NCBI RefSeq assembly: GCF_023703085.1
Contig: NZ_JAMQJY010000001.1
Coordinates: 2,046,001 to 2,110,000 of the forward strand
Reading direction: 5' to 3'
DNA from: Alkalicoccobacillus plakortidis
GTDB taxonomy: Bacteria; Bacillota; Bacilli; Bacillales; Bacillaceae_D
DNA: 64,000 nt
In this document: positions 40,316-50,842 of the stretch, one piece after another
Numbering within the stretch: position 1 is the first letter of the stretch
Layout: each line of letters begins with the position of its first letter
The notes under the pieces: model-generated
Databases searched by the model: none
What the model was told of the DNA's origin: nothing
Seen by the model: the letters and a program-made list of their open reading frames with translations, nothing else
Made by a program: the position numbers and the translations under genes

Positions 40316-40762
40316 TGATTGTTCGAGTAATTCACAGGCAAAAATCGACACACCTTTATTCTCAAATTGCTGGAAATGTGATAATCGTTTTATCTCTGTT
40401 GGTACCTCATCCTGTTCAATTTCTCTAAAATGAAGCTGTTCAAAAAACGCTCCTGCCTGTTTTGTTATGAGAAATACTTCTTTCAGTTGAAGTTTTCTCC
40501 CATAAGCAAGTGCTGCTTCTAGGAAACCCATGCCTTTTGCCGGTGTAAAATAATCCGTTTCAAGCACTAGTGAGCGCAATAACCCATAGTCGCCTGCAGG
40601 TTCAAGGCCAATAATACCTACAATCTCATTATCTATGGTTTCAGCTACAAGAAAATAGCTAGTAATATTCCTAGTATCATCTTCACGAAGTCCCGCCCTT
40701 GCAAGAAGTCGTTGAATATATAGTAGATCTCGATCCTGAGCCTGTCTGAATACCATTGTCAT
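40307..40762 (-). CDS. ywlB: GNAT-family N-acetyltransferase YwlB
   Basis: 151 aa; single GNAT domain with LRSLVLETDYFTPAKGMGFLEAALAYGRK forming the acetyl-CoA loop (a weak version of Q/RxxGxG/A). Substrate unknown. The frame opens at a TTG at 40768; ATG 40762 behind GGGGCGAG is chosen. Its stop overlaps a DnaA box. Confidence 0.82.
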   Translation of the reverse strand: MTMVFRQAQDRDLLYIQRLLARAGLREDDTRNITSYFLVAETIDNEIVGIIGLEPAGDYGLLRSLVLETDYFTPAKGMGFLEAALAYGRKLQLKEVFLITKQAGAFFEQLHFREIEQDEVPTEIKRLSHFQQFENKGVSIFACELLEQSCE

Positions 40763-40820
40763 ACACAACTCGCCCCTTTTTCACTCTTTGCACCATCTTA
40801 TGCAGGGCTTGTCTATAGTA

Positions 40821-41475
40821 TTACTGCTTCTTGGCAACTGTAGTTGTCTCATCACTACCAAACAATGTATCAAACAATCCTTTGAAAAAATCGACTACAA
40901 AAAACGAAACCTCTACTTCTTCTTCAGGCTGTGTTTCAGCTTCAACATTTTCTGCTGGAACAGCTTCACTCTGATCCATATCAATAAAACATAAAGGCGG
41001 GAACAACACACACCACCAGTTTTCTCCCTTTCCTTCACCCAAGCGTAATTAATACGGCTTGATACTCTCCTGCAGGGTACACCAGGTTCCCATAAAGCTT
41101 GGTAGGAAAATCAACTTGTTCAAATCCTACTTCATAGGATTGCTTAATCCCTTGATTAGTAAGCTCAGACTCTACAATCGCTTCTACTTCATTTATCTTC
41201 GAGTTAATGATCGTCATTGCTTCTTCTTTGGATTCAATACCGGTTACCCATTCCGTAATCGACGCATTCACTTTATCACGGATCTCACGTTTAAGCTTTT
41301 GATCGCTAATCGAATCACTATTTGCTAAAATACGAAGACGTATCGCATCCTCTTGACTAACTTCTTGGTGGAATGCAGCAATTGCCTGGTTTCCTTGGTC
41401 TTCCCAGCTGATTAATAAAACAAAAAAAGAGAATAATAGATAAATAATAGCTTGTGGTTTCATGACCAGCACCAT
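40821..41475 (-). CDS. spoIIR: Stage II sporulation protein R (frameshift in this sequence)
   Basis: Signal protein secreted from the forespore to trigger SpoIIGA-mediated pro-sigma-E processing. The first frame holds the signal peptide and domain core (RLRILANSDSISDQKLKREIRDKV) and stops after VLITLG; the second continues GEGKGENWWCVLFPPLCFID. Restoring GCTGG from GCTTGG (minus strand, 41039-41044) fuses them into 217 aa, the family length. A short acidic C-terminal region follows. Confidence 0.9.
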
Positions 41476-41516
41476 CCCTTCCCCCTTATTGTGGTCGGGA
41501 TGATCTGGCGCTAAAC

Positions 41517-42395
41517 CTATAACTCTTCGACAAAATTTCCATATGCAAGCACGATGCGGTCTTTTTTATTTATATCCAATCGGACCTCGGTATCTGTATT
41601 CGGAAACGCCTCTTGTAGCATCTTTCTTACTGCTTCACCTTGCCCTGCTCCTACTTCAAATGCAACAAGCGCACGCGGTTTCACTACTTGTTTTAGCTGA
41701 TGTGTTAGCTTCCGGTAACAATCTAAACCGTCACGACCTGCAAATAACGCGAGCTCCGGTTCATGCTCTCGTACATGTATGGCGAGTGACTCTCGATCTG
41801 ATTCAGGGATGTACGGGGGGTTCGAGACAATGATGTCAAATTGCTTTCCCATTTGTATAAATGGTTCTAACAGATCACCTTGGTAAAAGGTAATGTCAGC
41901 TTGATGTTCAGTTGCATTTTGTTTTGCCATTTCCAGTGCTTTTTCGGATAGATCAGAAGCAGAAAGACGTAGCCATTTGTCCTCAAGCGAAAGAGTTGTG
42001 GCAATAATTCCACTACCAGTGCCAACATCAACCGCCTCCAGTTCTGCATGACCAAATAAGACTTTCCTGCGTTCCAACACAGCAATAATTAATTCCTCTG
42101 TCTCCGGTCTTGGGATGAGCACGTCGCCTGACACCTTAAATGGACGACCAAAAAATTCTTCATGTCCAATCAGATGCTGAACGGGATAGCCTTTTGCAAG
42201 CATGTACACATCCTGTTGGAAAGCCTCAAATAGTGTCACAGGAATCTCATCCTGAAAACGAGCAAACAAACCAGCCCGTTCGACGCCAAGATGATGGCGG
42301 AGCAGCCATTCACCAGCCATTGTCTCAAGCTTCCTCTCCTCCAAAAAAGAAGAAGCCCAACGGAGGGCTTCATGTATCGTTCGGCTTGTAGCCAT
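41517..42395 (-). CDS. prmC: Release-factor glutamine methyltransferase PrmC
   Basis: 292 aa. Methylates the Gln of the GGQ motif in RF1/RF2. Motif I is VDVGTGSGIIATTLSLE and the substrate-binding motif is SNPPYIPESDRESL. It starts 2 bp after the prfA stop at ATG 42395; the longer frame into prfA is discarded. Cotranscribed with its substrate gene prfA. Confidence 0.94.
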   Translation of the reverse strand: MATSRTIHEALRWASSFLEERKLETMAGEWLLRHHLGVERAGLFARFQDEIPVTLFEAFQQDVYMLAKGYPVQHLIGHEEFFGRPFKVSGDVLIPRPETEELIIAVLERRKVLFGHAELEAVDVGTGSGIIATTLSLEDKWLRLSASDLSEKALEMAKQNATEHQADITFYQGDLLEPFIQMGKQFDIIVSNPPYIPESDRESLAIHVREHEPELALFAGRDGLDCYRKLTHQLKQVVKPRALVAFEVGAGQGEAVRKMLQEAFPNTDTEVRLDINKKDRIVLAYGNFVEEL

Positions 42396-42396
42396 C

Positions 42397-43467
42397 TTAG
42401 TCTTCTGCCCTTTGCATAAGCTCAGACTGCTCTTCCATAATGAGTGTATCAATGATTTCATCTAGCTTACCTTGCAAAATTTGCTCCAGCTTTTGCAACG
42501 TTAAACCAATACGATGGTCCGTTACCCGACTTTGCGGGAAGTTGTAGGTACGAATTCGTTCAGAACGGTCACCTGTTCCAACCGCTGTTTTACGCGTTTC
42601 GTCATATTCAGCCTGAATTTCACGATTGATCTTATCGAATACACGAGCACGCAAGATCTTCATCGCTTTTTCCTTGTTTTTGATCTGTGATTTTTCATCC
42701 TGCATCGACACAACTGTTGATGTAGGAACATGCGTCAAACGAACGGCAGACATGGTTGTATTTACACTCTGTCCACCTGGACCACTTGAAGCAAATGTAT
42801 CCACACGAATATCCTTCTCATGAATTTCTACTTCAACCTCTTCCGCCTCTGGAAGGACCGCAACTGTTGCAGTAGACGTATGAATCCGACCACCAGACTC
42901 CGTTGAAGGAACACGCTGCACACGATGTGCCCCATTTTCATACTTCAGCTTAGAATAAGCTCCAGTCCCGTTTACCATAAAGATGATCTCTTTATATCCA
43001 CCAAGCTCTGTAGTCGTTGCTTCCATCACTTCGATCTTCCAACCTTGTGCTTCTGCAAAGCGATGATACATTTTGTACAGATCTCCAGCAAACAGCTGTG
43101 CTTCGTCTCCACCAGCCGCTCCACGGATTTCAACAATTACGTTTTTATCATCGTTTGGATCCTTAGGAAGAAGCAAAATATGCAAACGTTCTTCAATCTC
43201 TTGGCTTTGCGAGGAAAGCTCAGAAATCTCTTCCTTCACCATTGCATACATCTCATCATCCAACTTATCTTCCATCATTGCTTTTGCATCTTTTAATTGC
43301 TCAGAAACTTCCTTATATTCACGATACGCTTGAACTGTGTCCTCAAGACCAGACTGCTCCTTGGAATACTCGCGCAATCTCTTTGTGTCACTAATAATAT
43401 CCGGGTCACTTAATAATTCATTCAACCGATCATATCTGTCTTCTAAAGACTGTAAACGATCAAACAT
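42397..43467 (-). CDS. prfA: Peptide chain release factor 1
   Basis: 356-aa factor recognising UAA and UAG. The GGQ loop [20 protein letters not shown] contains the catalytic Gln methylated by PrmC. The codon-recognition region contains the PVT-equivalent segment ahead of it ([21 protein letters not shown]). AGGTGAAGG precedes ATG 43467. Confidence 0.97.
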   Translation of the reverse strand: MFDRLQSLEDRYDRLNELLSDPDIISDTKRLREYSKEQSGLEDTVQAYREYKEVSEQLKDAKAMMEDKLDDEMYAMVKEEISELSSQSQEIEERLHILLLPKDPNDDKNVIVEIRGAAGGDEAQLFAGDLYKMYHRFAEAQGWKIEVMEATTTELGGYKEIIFMVNGTGAYSKLKYENGAHRVQRVPSTESGGRIHTSTATVAVLPEAEEVEVEIHEKDIRVDTFASSGPGGQSVNTTMSAVRLTHVPTSTVVSMQDEKSQIKNKEKAMKILRARVFDKINREIQAEYDETRKTAVGTGDRSERIRTYNFPQSRVTDHRIGLTLQKLEQILQGKLDEIIDTLIMEEQSELMQRAED

Positions 43468-43553
43468 GCCTTCACCTCATAGTATAATATCCGTACATAG
43501 CATAACGTTCTAAGTATAGTATATAGGCACCCCTCGGTCAACGTGACCCACAC

Positions 43554-43904
43554 TTAAGAAGACTCTCGCTCTTTTTTGAGCCAAAGGTAGGAATCAGTAA
43601 GTTCAAAGACCATCAATAGCAGAAGCATAAATGAGACTAATAGCATTTTCCAAAGTTCCAATTCAATAAATGTCCATAATAAGATACCGATTAAAAGGAT
43701 AAAAGCAGGAAAAAACTTCGCATGCTTAAACCGCTTCTCCGCCGTAATCTTGCCACCGCCTGCTTGTGTCGCCTTTCCTATCAATCTACCAACCAGAACA
43801 GCCACACTAGCAAGCAGTGCAAATAAAAGACTTCCGTTTATCAAATAAGTCGTAACAATCAACCAGAGAAACATCAAAGCATTTCCAACCTTATCACTAA
43901 ACAT
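43554..43904 (-). CDS. Small membrane protein, member 1 of tandem paralogue trio
   Basis: 116 aa, four hydrophobic helices, ending in DSYLWLKKERESS. This C-terminal (D/N)SY-WxKKE motif is shared with the two upstream genes, so the three arose by tandem duplication. ATG 43904 has AGAGGAGAATC upstream and overlaps the stop of the next gene by 8 bp. No known family recognised; function unknown. Confidence 0.72.
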   Translation of the reverse strand: MFSDKVGNALMFLWLIVTTYLINGSLLFALLASVAVLVGRLIGKATQAGGGKITAEKRFKHAKFFPAFILLIGILLWTFIELELWKMLLVSFMLLLLMVFELTDSYLWLKKERESS

Positions 43905-44274
43905 TACGATTCTCCTCTTGTAAAAGCTCCAGTTGTTCTTTTTTATACCACACATACGAATTAATAAAATTAAAAACCGCCAATATCAAAAAACAAGACG
44001 CAATTAAAATGCGGCGCCATAAGCTAAGGTCAAACCCATAAAAAAAGAATAGTGCAGCAATCCCAACCCACAGCAAGCTGTTCCATATCGAAGTGAATAA
44101 TTCCTTCTTAGCCGTCTCTCGTTCCTTTATTACTTCAACATGATAGCCAATCACAGAGGCAAGCGTTATAGCCAAACCCCAACCTACAAGCATCAACCAA
44201 CTTACCTCAACAATAAAAAGGAACATAATAAAAAGAATCGGTGAAATAATCATCAAATGCCTTTTTGCGACCAT
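43897..44274 (-). CDS. Small membrane protein, member 2 of tandem paralogue trio
   Basis: 125 aa, four helices: FLFIVEVSWLMLVGWGLAI, then after a charged loop LLWVGIAALFFFYGF and ILIASCFLILAVFNFI, ending NSYVWYKKEQLEL. Close in layout to member 3, including a WRR/WRQ turn before the last helix. RBS AGGGTG. Function unknown. Confidence 0.72.
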   Translation of the reverse strand: MVAKRHLMIISPILFIMFLFIVEVSWLMLVGWGLAITLASVIGYHVEVIKERETAKKELFTSIWNSLLWVGIAALFFFYGFDLSLWRRILIASCFLILAVFNFINSYVWYKKEQLELLQEENRNV

Positions 44275-44291
44275 ATTAAATCACACCCTAC

Positions 44292-44663
44292 TCAATCAGA
44301 TTGAAGGTCTGCCTCTTGCTCCCTCTCCTTTTTGTACCAAAAATATGAATCTAGAAAATCCAAAACAGCGGTAATAAGAAGGAGAACCGTCACTAAAACC
44401 TGACGCCAGAGCGCAAGATCTGAATCTACCCACCAAAATGCAACAATAAGTCCAATCCATACAATTGTTAACCATTTTGACATCCTGAACTGACTCTTAC
44501 CAGAAGCGCCCCACATGCCCACCTCTAGCTTATAGCCAATCATCGCAGCAATAAATATCACTATTACCATAAAAAGCGTATAAAACAAACCCGAATCTAA
44601 AATCAGAAAAAATATTCCCAACCATACCGGCGCTAAATACACCTGATACTTTTTATCTATCAC
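44292..44663 (-). CDS. Small membrane protein, member 3 of tandem paralogue trio
   Basis: About 123 aa, four helices, C-terminus DSYFWYKKEREQE. GTG 44663 is preceded by GGGAGA at 7 nt; an ATG at 44678 is the alternative start. First gene of the trio's transcript, downstream of array A5. Confidence 0.7.
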   Translation of the reverse strand: MIDKKYQVYLAPVWLGIFFLILDSGLFYTLFMVIVIFIAAMIGYKLEVGMWGASGKSQFRMSKWLTIVWIGLIVAFWWVDSDLALWRQVLVTVLLLITAVLDFLDSYFWYKKEREQEADLQSD

Positions 44664-44744
44664 ATCATCATCTCCCATAAAGCAACTACCTTACTCCGAC
44701 TATACATGATTACCTTTTATAGAACAATTAGGAACTAATTACCG

Positions 44745-45112
44745 ATCTACTTCTTGATAACTCCCCTTCTCTCTTGGTATTCCACAAACGTTCTTGCTAT
44801 CTCGGCACTGTTCTTGCTACGTGTAGTTTCCGCTTGGTATCAGGTTCTGCTTCTTGCCAAATCCCCGCTCCCCCTTGCTTACCCCCACATTTCTCTTACT
44901 AAAATTGTCTGGCTCTTGGTTTTTTCCTTTTTCCGCTTAGTATCAGAGTCCACTTCTTGCCAAGCCCCCCATCCGTCTTGCTTTCTCCCAGTTTTCTCTT
45001 GCTATCATGCTTTGGTTCTTGATGTTTCCCTTATGCCGCTTGGTAAAAGGCTCTGCTTCTTGCTAAGTCCCCGATCCGTCTTGCTTTTCTCCCGCTTTAC
45101 GCTCTTCCACCA
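44745..45112. repeat. Family A array, locus 5
   Basis: About 17 units with clean 20-21 bp spacing: CTTGATAACTCC, CTTGGTATTCC, CTTGCTATCTC, CTTGCTACGTG, CTTGGTATCAGG and so on, with variants CTTAGT, CTTACT and CTTGCC. Sits between the membrane trio and the ptsG terminator. No palindrome copy and no NERD gene here. Confidence 0.85.
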
Positions 45113-45129
45113 GCCACACCCGCAACCAC

Positions 45130-45162
45130 AAAAAAAGCCAGAGCGTCTCCACTCTGGCTTCT
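45130..45162 (-). terminator. Terminator of ptsG
   Basis: Minus strand AGCCAGAGTGG…CGCTCTGGCT stem, seven T. Confidence 0.88.
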
Positions 45163-45170
45163 CGTACTAG

Positions 45171-47211
45171 TTATTCAGCTTTTTTGATCATTAATACGTT
45201 TTCTTCACCTGCATTCGCTTCTCCTGATTGGAGCAGCTGAATGAATTCGTCTTCTGCTAAGTTCGTGAAGACAATTGGTGTGATAATGGAGGCTGCTTTT
45301 TCTGAGATAACAGCTGTATCAAAGCGCAGCAATTCTTGTCCTTGTGTCACTTTATCTCCTTGCTCAACTAATGCTTCAAAGCCTTCACCTTTTAGGTGAA
45401 CGGTATCGATTCCTACATGGATTAGAATTTCTTTTCCAGATTCATCGACGATTCCGAGTGCATGCTTTGTTGGGAAGAAGTTCACGATGGTTCCGTTTAC
45501 CGGAGAGTGAACCACTCCTTCTGTTGGTTCAATGGCAAATCCGTCACCCATCATTTTACCGGCAAATACGTTATCAGGCACGTCGGTGATTGGGAGGATT
45601 TTTCCTGTAATCGGAAGTGTAAAATTAAAGTCACCTGGTTCACCATCTGTTTCAACAACTGTTTCGACTTCTTCAATTGGTGATGGAGTTTTTCCAGAAA
45701 TGATGTCTTGAATTTGACCTTTTAATTGATCTGATTTTGGTCCAAATATCGCTTGGATGTTTTGACCTACTTGCATGACTCCTGAAGCACCTAGCTTCTT
45801 CAGTCTGTCTTTTTTCACTTGATCCACGTCTTTTACTGAGACACGCAAACGAGTGATACACGCGTCAAGATTGCTGATATTTTCTTTATTCCCTAATGCT
45901 TTTAATACTTCGTAAGGAAGATCTCCAACTGGAGCGGAACTAGATGCTTGTCCCTCTTCATCTTCTTCGTCTTCCTCACGACCTGGTGTCATTAGGTTGA
46001 ACTTGAGAATGGCAAAACGGAATAGGACATAGTAAATGACCGAGAATCCTAGACCAACGATGATGACCCACCACCAGTCCGTGCGGTTTGGTAGGACGCC
46101 ATAAAGCAAGAAGTCAATAACTCCCCCCGAGAAGCTCATACCGATTTTTACATCTAGTAGATACATCAGTAAAAACGAGAGACCCGCAATAAGAGTGTGA
46201 ATCACAAACAAAATGGGTGCAACAAACAAGAAACTAAATTCAAGTGGTTCCGTGATTCCTGTTAAAAAGGCTGTAAGAGCTGCTGATCCCATGAGTCCAG
46301 CTACGATTTTCTTGTGCTTTGGTTTTGCACAGTGATAGATAGCAAGTGCAGCAGCTGGAAGACCAAACATCATGAATGGGAACTTACCAACCATAAAGGC
46401 TCCGGCTGTTGGTTCAACACCATCACGAATTTGTGCAAAGAACATCGCCTGGTCACCTTTAATTAATTCTCCGGCTGCATTTGTATAGGTACCAAATTCA
46501 AACCAGAAAGGTGAGTAGAAAATGTGATGTAATCCAAAAGGAATTAATGCGCGTTCGATCACACCAAAGATGTACACACTTAGTGCCTGGACTTGCTTCT
46601 GTCATGAAATACGAGAAAGAATTAAGTCCTGTTTGAATAAATGGCCATACAAAATGTAAGAGAACCCCTACAAAAATCGCAAAAAATGCTGTTGCAATTG
46701 GTACAAAACGTTTCCCTGCAAAGAATCCTAAGTATTGCGGAAGATTAATATTATAATATTTGTTAAAGGTAAATGATGCTAAGAGCCCTGCTATGACACC
46801 GCCAAATACCCCTGTTGATAAGGTGGAAATCCCAAGTACATTTGCATATGCTGGGTCTTCCGCTACCATGTCTGGTGTGATACCTCCCATGGTGCCCATT
46901 GTTACGTTAATAATTAAAAATCCAATAATTGCAGCTAGTCCCGCTACACCGTCCCCGTTTGAAAGGCCGATTGCAACCCCAACGGCAAAGAGTAGTGGCA
47001 AGTTAGCAAAGACAATATCACCAGTCTCAAGCATTAAAGTTGAGATCATCGAAAAGATGTCGTTGCCTAAAAATGGCATAGCACTAAGAATATCCTGATT
47101 TTGCATTGCATCACCAAATGCTAATAAGATACCAGCAGCAGGCAAAAGTGCAACCGGAAGCATAAGAGCTCGTCCCATGCGTTGTAAGACACCAAAAGCT
47201 TGTTTAAACAT
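45171..47211 (-). CDS. ptsG: Glucose-specific PTS EIICBA (frameshift in this sequence)
   Basis: 679 aa after repair; imports and phosphorylates glucose. EIIC membrane domain (about 1-390), EIIB with phospho-Cys in [13 protein letters not shown], and EIIA with active His in [17 protein letters not shown]. The break is at 46585-46590, plus strand GCCTGG; GCTGG restores [24 protein letters not shown] 47211 has AGGGGG 7 nt upstream. Expression is controlled by the GlcT antiterminator through the leader at 47246-47353. Confidence 0.92.
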
Positions 47212-47245
47212 GATAAAACCCCCTAAAGTAGTTGTAAATCCACAT

Positions 47246-47332
47246 AAAAAAGGCATGAGGGAAAGAACGCTCGTGACCGAGTAGGATAGACTCCTCCTAC
47301 GGTACATACGAACGTTTTCTTTCTCTCATGCC
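47246..47332 (-). terminator. Antitermination-controlled terminator in the ptsG leader
   Basis: Minus strand GGCATGAGAGAAAGAAAACGTT pairs, with few gaps, to CGTTCTTTCCCTCATGCC, followed by six T. The 5' arm overlaps the RAT, so the two structures exclude each other. Confidence 0.85.
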
Positions 47333-47353
47333 TGCATCACCAGTAACACGTTC
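47324..47353 (-). promoter_or_regulatory. RAT (ribonucleic antiterminator) bound by GlcT
   Basis: Minus strand ACGTGTTACTGGTGATGCAG then GCATGAG closely matches the GlcT-RAT of B. subtilis ptsG. Binding by GlcT should melt the overlapping terminator. Confidence 0.85.
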
Positions 47354-47368
47354 AAGAAAACGATAGGT

Positions 47369-48199
47369 TTATATTTGAGTGAGACGCTGCAAATGAAGCG
47401 TGAGATACACTGCTTCACCCTCAGGAATTTGCTTCTTAAGGGACTGTTGCATCACTTTTATGAGATTCCATGACAAATTATAGCACACGGGATATTCCTT
47501 TTGCAATACTTCTTTAAGCGCTTCCATCGGATCGAGATACTTTTCTTCTTCTATTCGTTCAATTGCAAAATGCAGGTGACGTACAAGCCTTAAATAATTA
47601 AGCTCTGTCCGATCGACTTTTATCTGCAATCGCTGTTCAATGATTTCTACTAACTGAGCAATCAATCGAGTATGAGCATTTACATCTTGAAGACTTCGAT
47701 TTGTTATCCCGCTATGAATATGTAAGGCAATAAATCCAATTTCACTATCAGGTAATAAAACGTCCAGTTTATCAATTACATATTCCCTAATATCAGAAGC
47801 TACTTTAAATTCCTTTGGGTACGCGAGCTCCGTTTCTTTTAGAAAAGGATTCGTAATTGCCTGCCCCTGCTTGATTCGTTTAATTGCATAAAACAAGTGA
47901 TCGGTTAAGGCGACATGAATGTGCTCATATAGTCTTATTTGAAGTTTATCTTCAATCATCTCAATCACATCATTCATCAGATCAAGAAATGATTCATCTA
48001 TATAATGCATCAACTGTTGATATTGCTTTTGTTCTGTCTCTTCTTTTAAGACAAAAAATTTCTCAGCTTGCTCGCTCCCCACCTCGTCACCTGGTGACTT
48101 TCCAAAGCCTAAGCCTTTTCCAATCAGAACAACTTCATCGTAATCAGGATGATGAACCACTAAGACATTATTATTTAATACTTTTTTTACTATGAGCAT
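47369..48199 (-). CDS. glcT: PtsG antiterminator GlcT
   Basis: 276 aa: an N-terminal CAT RNA-binding domain (MLIVKKVLNNNVLVVHH…LIGKGLGFGK) and two PRD domains with regulatory His residues (LYEHIHVALTDHL; FIALHIHSG; LRLVRHLHFAIERI). Binds the RAT upstream of ptsG when dephosphorylated by substrate flux through PtsG. The frame runs further upstream, but ATG 48199 gives the family start; GAGAGGGG is upstream at longer spacing. Confidence 0.93.
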   Translation of the reverse strand: MLIVKKVLNNNVLVVHHPDYDEVVLIGKGLGFGKSPGDEVGSEQAEKFFVLKEETEQKQYQQLMHYIDESFLDLMNDVIEMIEDKLQIRLYEHIHVALTDHLFYAIKRIKQGQAITNPFLKETELAYPKEFKVASDIREYVIDKLDVLLPDSEIGFIALHIHSGITNRSLQDVNAHTRLIAQLVEIIEQRLQIKVDRTELNYLRLVRHLHFAIERIEEEKYLDPMEALKEVLQKEYPVCYNLSWNLIKVMQQSLKKQIPEGEAVYLTLHLQRLTQI

Positions 48200-48351
48200 G
48201 TCGCACAAGCCCCTCTCAAATCCTAAAAAGACTGCTCTCATCATACGAAAGGTTACATCTTTCGTCAATAACTTGCTTTATTAGCTGTTTCAGCAAGGAG
48301 GTGTTAGGGAATCCTTATGGAGAGTAATAGACGGACTAGTGAGGTGTTGGG

Positions 48352-49666
48352 ATGAACTATGTCATTATCGGTGGAGACGCTGCTGGTATGAGTGCGGCGA
48401 TGCAAATCGTTCGTAACGACCAGGATGCAAACATTACGGTGCTAGAAAGTGGTACGTATTATTCCTACGCTCAATGCGGCTTACCGTACTTGTTAAGCGG
48501 GGTTGTGGAAGAAGCAGATCAGCTAGTTGCACGAAATGTTGATACGTTTCGAGAAAAACATGGAATTGATGCTCGTATCAATCATACGGTGACAGGTATT
48601 GATCCAACGAACAAAACAGTGAGTGGTGATGACTTCTCAGTGAAATATGATAAGTTATTAATCGCCACAGGAGCAAGGCCGATTGAGCCAGATTGGGACG
48701 GAATAAACCTCGGCCGCATTCACACGTTAAAAACGATTCCGGATGCTTTAAGAATTATGAAAAATCTAACCGATGAGGTCAAACACGTGACGATTGTAGG
48801 CGGCGGTTATATCGGATTAGAGGTTGCTGAGAACTTGGTGTTACTCGGTAAAAAGGTCACCATTATTAACCGATCCGAGTCTAGGTGCTGGTTTTGAAAA
48901 GAGCATGTCCACACTGATCCAGGAAGAAGCTAATAAACATGGAGTCGAGCTTGAGCTTGGCGAGACCGTGCAAAGCTTTAAAGGAGATCGGAATGGTGTT
49001 GTCTCTGAGGTCGTTACAGCAAACAAAACGATACAAACCGATATGGTTATTGCGGCAGTTGGTGTCACACCAAATACAGACTTTCTTCAAGGGAGTGGCA
49101 TTCACCTCTCTGATAAGGGAGCTATTAAAGTAAATGCATATCTAGAATCCAACATGCCAGATATCTATGCAGCCGGCGATTGTGCCACCCAGTACCACAG
49201 ACTAAAGCAAAAGGATGACTTCCTTCCACTTGGTACACACGCTAATAAACAAGGAAGACTAGCAGGCTTAAATATGATTGGGGCAGCTCGTCCGTTTCAA
49301 GGTGTTGTCGGAACGGCCATTATGCAATTCTTTGATTTAACTTTAGCCAAAACCGGCTTATCGTCTGTTGAAGCACAGGAGCTTGGCTTTCCTTGTGCCA
49401 TTTCCGAGACGGAAACCTCAACAAGTGCTGCGTATCACCCCAATGCCGAGCGACTAAACAGTCTGTTAGTGTACCATGGTGATACAGAGCAAGTACTTGG
49501 CGGGCAATTCATCGGAAAAACAGGCGTCGATAAACGAGTTGATGTTCTCGCAACTGCGCTTTATTACAGAGTCACGATGGAGGAGATAGAGAATTTGGAC
49601 TTATCCTACGCTCCACCTTATAACAGTGTGTGGGATCCAATACAGCAAACGGCAAGAAGAAGGTAG
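48352..49666 (+). CDS. cdr: CoA-disulfide reductase / NAD(P)H oxidase family (frameshift in this sequence)
   Basis: About 437 aa after repair. FAD motif [16 protein letters not shown], single redox Cys42 in [14 protein letters not shown] typical of CoA-disulfide reductase, NAD(P)H motif [17 protein letters not shown] and FAD motif DIYAAGDCA. Reduces CoA disulfide, keeping the CoASH pool of thiols reduced in bacilli (family role). The break lies at about 48880-48890 (frame change between INRSE and SLGAGFEK); one extra or two missing bases. It is not a clear GCTGG case. GAGGTG upstream of the ATG. Confidence 0.83.
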
Positions 49667-49675
49667 CTGAACAAG

Positions 49676-49709
49676 TAAGGTGAGACTCATATACATAAGT
49701 CTCACCTTA
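49676..49709. terminator. Bidirectional terminator between cdr and tdk
   Basis: TAAGGTGAGACT/AGTCTCACCTTA stem with an 10-base loop; A and T runs flank it. Confidence 0.8.
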
Positions 49710-49735
49710 AAAAGTCCAGACGCAGAGTCTAGACG
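49708..49735 (-). terminator. Terminator of tdk
   Basis: Minus strand GTCTAGAC-TCTGC-GTCTGGAC followed by five T, overlapping the last tdk codons. Confidence 0.75.
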
Positions 49736-50367
49736 TTCCCTATTTCTTCTTGTTCAACCGTCTCTTCCTTTTCCGTAAAAAAACGAGATGGCTCGTCCGG
49801 CACGCTGTGGCAGTGGCGACATCGTGGTTCGTAGGATTCCGAAGCTCCAACAAGGATAATTGGATCATTGTAGGATGCAGGTTCACCGTTAATCAGTCGC
49901 TGAGTCCGACTAGCCGATGCGGAACAGCTTGCACATACCGCTTGTAGCTTTGTTACTTGTTCGGCGACAGCCATTAGTTTCATCGTTGGTCCAAATGGTT
50001 CACCGCGGAAGTCTAGGTCAAGTCCCGCACAAATCACTCGTAGGCCACGATCAGCAAGCTGACTTGCCGCTTCTATGATTTCCGCATCAAAAAATTGCAC
50101 TTCGTCTATGGCAACAACTACCGTGTCTTCATCTACTGCTGCAAGTAGGTCCGCTGCGTTCCCTACAGGCTCCGCCCACACTTTGTTCCCGTTATGAGAT
50201 ACAACTTCCTCCACGCTATATCGGTTATCCAGCAATGGTTTAAATACTTGTGCTTTTAGTTTTCCGAATCCTACCCGACGTACTCGGCGAATAAGTTCTT
50301 CTGATTTTCCTGAGAACATGCCACCACATATTACTTCTATCTGGCCTTCTTGATTATAATTACTCAT
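49729..50367 (-). CDS. tdk: Thymidine kinase
   Basis: 212-aa type II thymidine kinase for dTMP salvage. P-loop [14 protein letters not shown], Walker [13 protein letters not shown] and zinc-lasso cysteines CASC / CRHC. A longer acidic C-terminal tail (about 20 residues) is present. Follows rpmE in the rho-rpmE-tdk order of Bacillus. Confidence 0.95.
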   Translation of the reverse strand: MSNYNQEGQIEVICGGMFSGKSEELIRRVRRVGFGKLKAQVFKPLLDNRYSVEEVVSHNGNKVWAEPVGNAADLLAAVDEDTVVVAIDEVQFFDAEIIEAASQLADRGLRVICAGLDLDFRGEPFGPTMKLMAVAEQVTKLQAVCASCSASASRTQRLINGEPASYNDPIILVGASESYEPRCRHCHSVPDEPSRFFTEKEETVEQEEIGNV

Positions 50368-50462
50368 TGGAACCCACCTTACTTTGGTCTTTTATCATAC
50401 GATATCGCACTTGATGATGTATGTATAGAGTTTGTCTTATGATAGATGCTATGTATAGACAG

Positions 50463-50492
50463 AAAAAAAGCAGGCAAGTGAACCTGCCCGCT
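50463..50492 (-). terminator. Terminator of rpmE
   Basis: Minus strand AGCGGGCAGGTT/AACTTGCCTGCT-type stem then seven T. Confidence 0.85.
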
Positions 50493-50499
50493 ATATTTC

Positions 50500-50742
50500 T
50501 TATAGGTTGTATTTCTTTTTGAAACGGTCAACACGGCCGCCAACATCGTTAAGCTTCTGCTTACCAGTGTAGAACGGGTGTGAATCAGAACTGATCTCAA
50601 CTTTAAGAAGTGGGTACGTGTTACCGTCTTCCCATTCAACTGTCTCAGCAGATCCTTTTGTAGAACCACTCAAAAATTTGAAGCCTGTGCTTGTGTCTAA
50701 AAAGACAACCTTTTGGTAATTAGGATGGATATCCTGTTTCAT
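50500..50742 (-). CDS. rpmE2: Ribosomal protein L31, type B (zinc-independent)
   Basis: 80 aa; [20 protein letters not shown] and [25 protein letters not shown] mark L31. The CxxC zinc-binding cysteines of type A L31 are absent (there is no Cys at all), so this is the zinc-independent form. In B. subtilis the copy next to rho is the zinc-binding RpmE. ATG 50742 has AAAGGAGATG upstream. Confidence 0.92.
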   Translation of the reverse strand: MKQDIHPNYQKVVFLDTSTGFKFLSGSTKGSAETVEWEDGNTYPLLKVEISSDSHPFYTGKQKLNDVGGRVDRFKKKYNL

Positions 50743-50842
50743 AATCTTTCATCTCCTTTTGCCCTGAATCTCTTCGAAACAGAGTTGTTCGCACACGGTA
50801 GAATTATATCAAGTCCGCATTATAATTGCAACAGCGTTTTTG

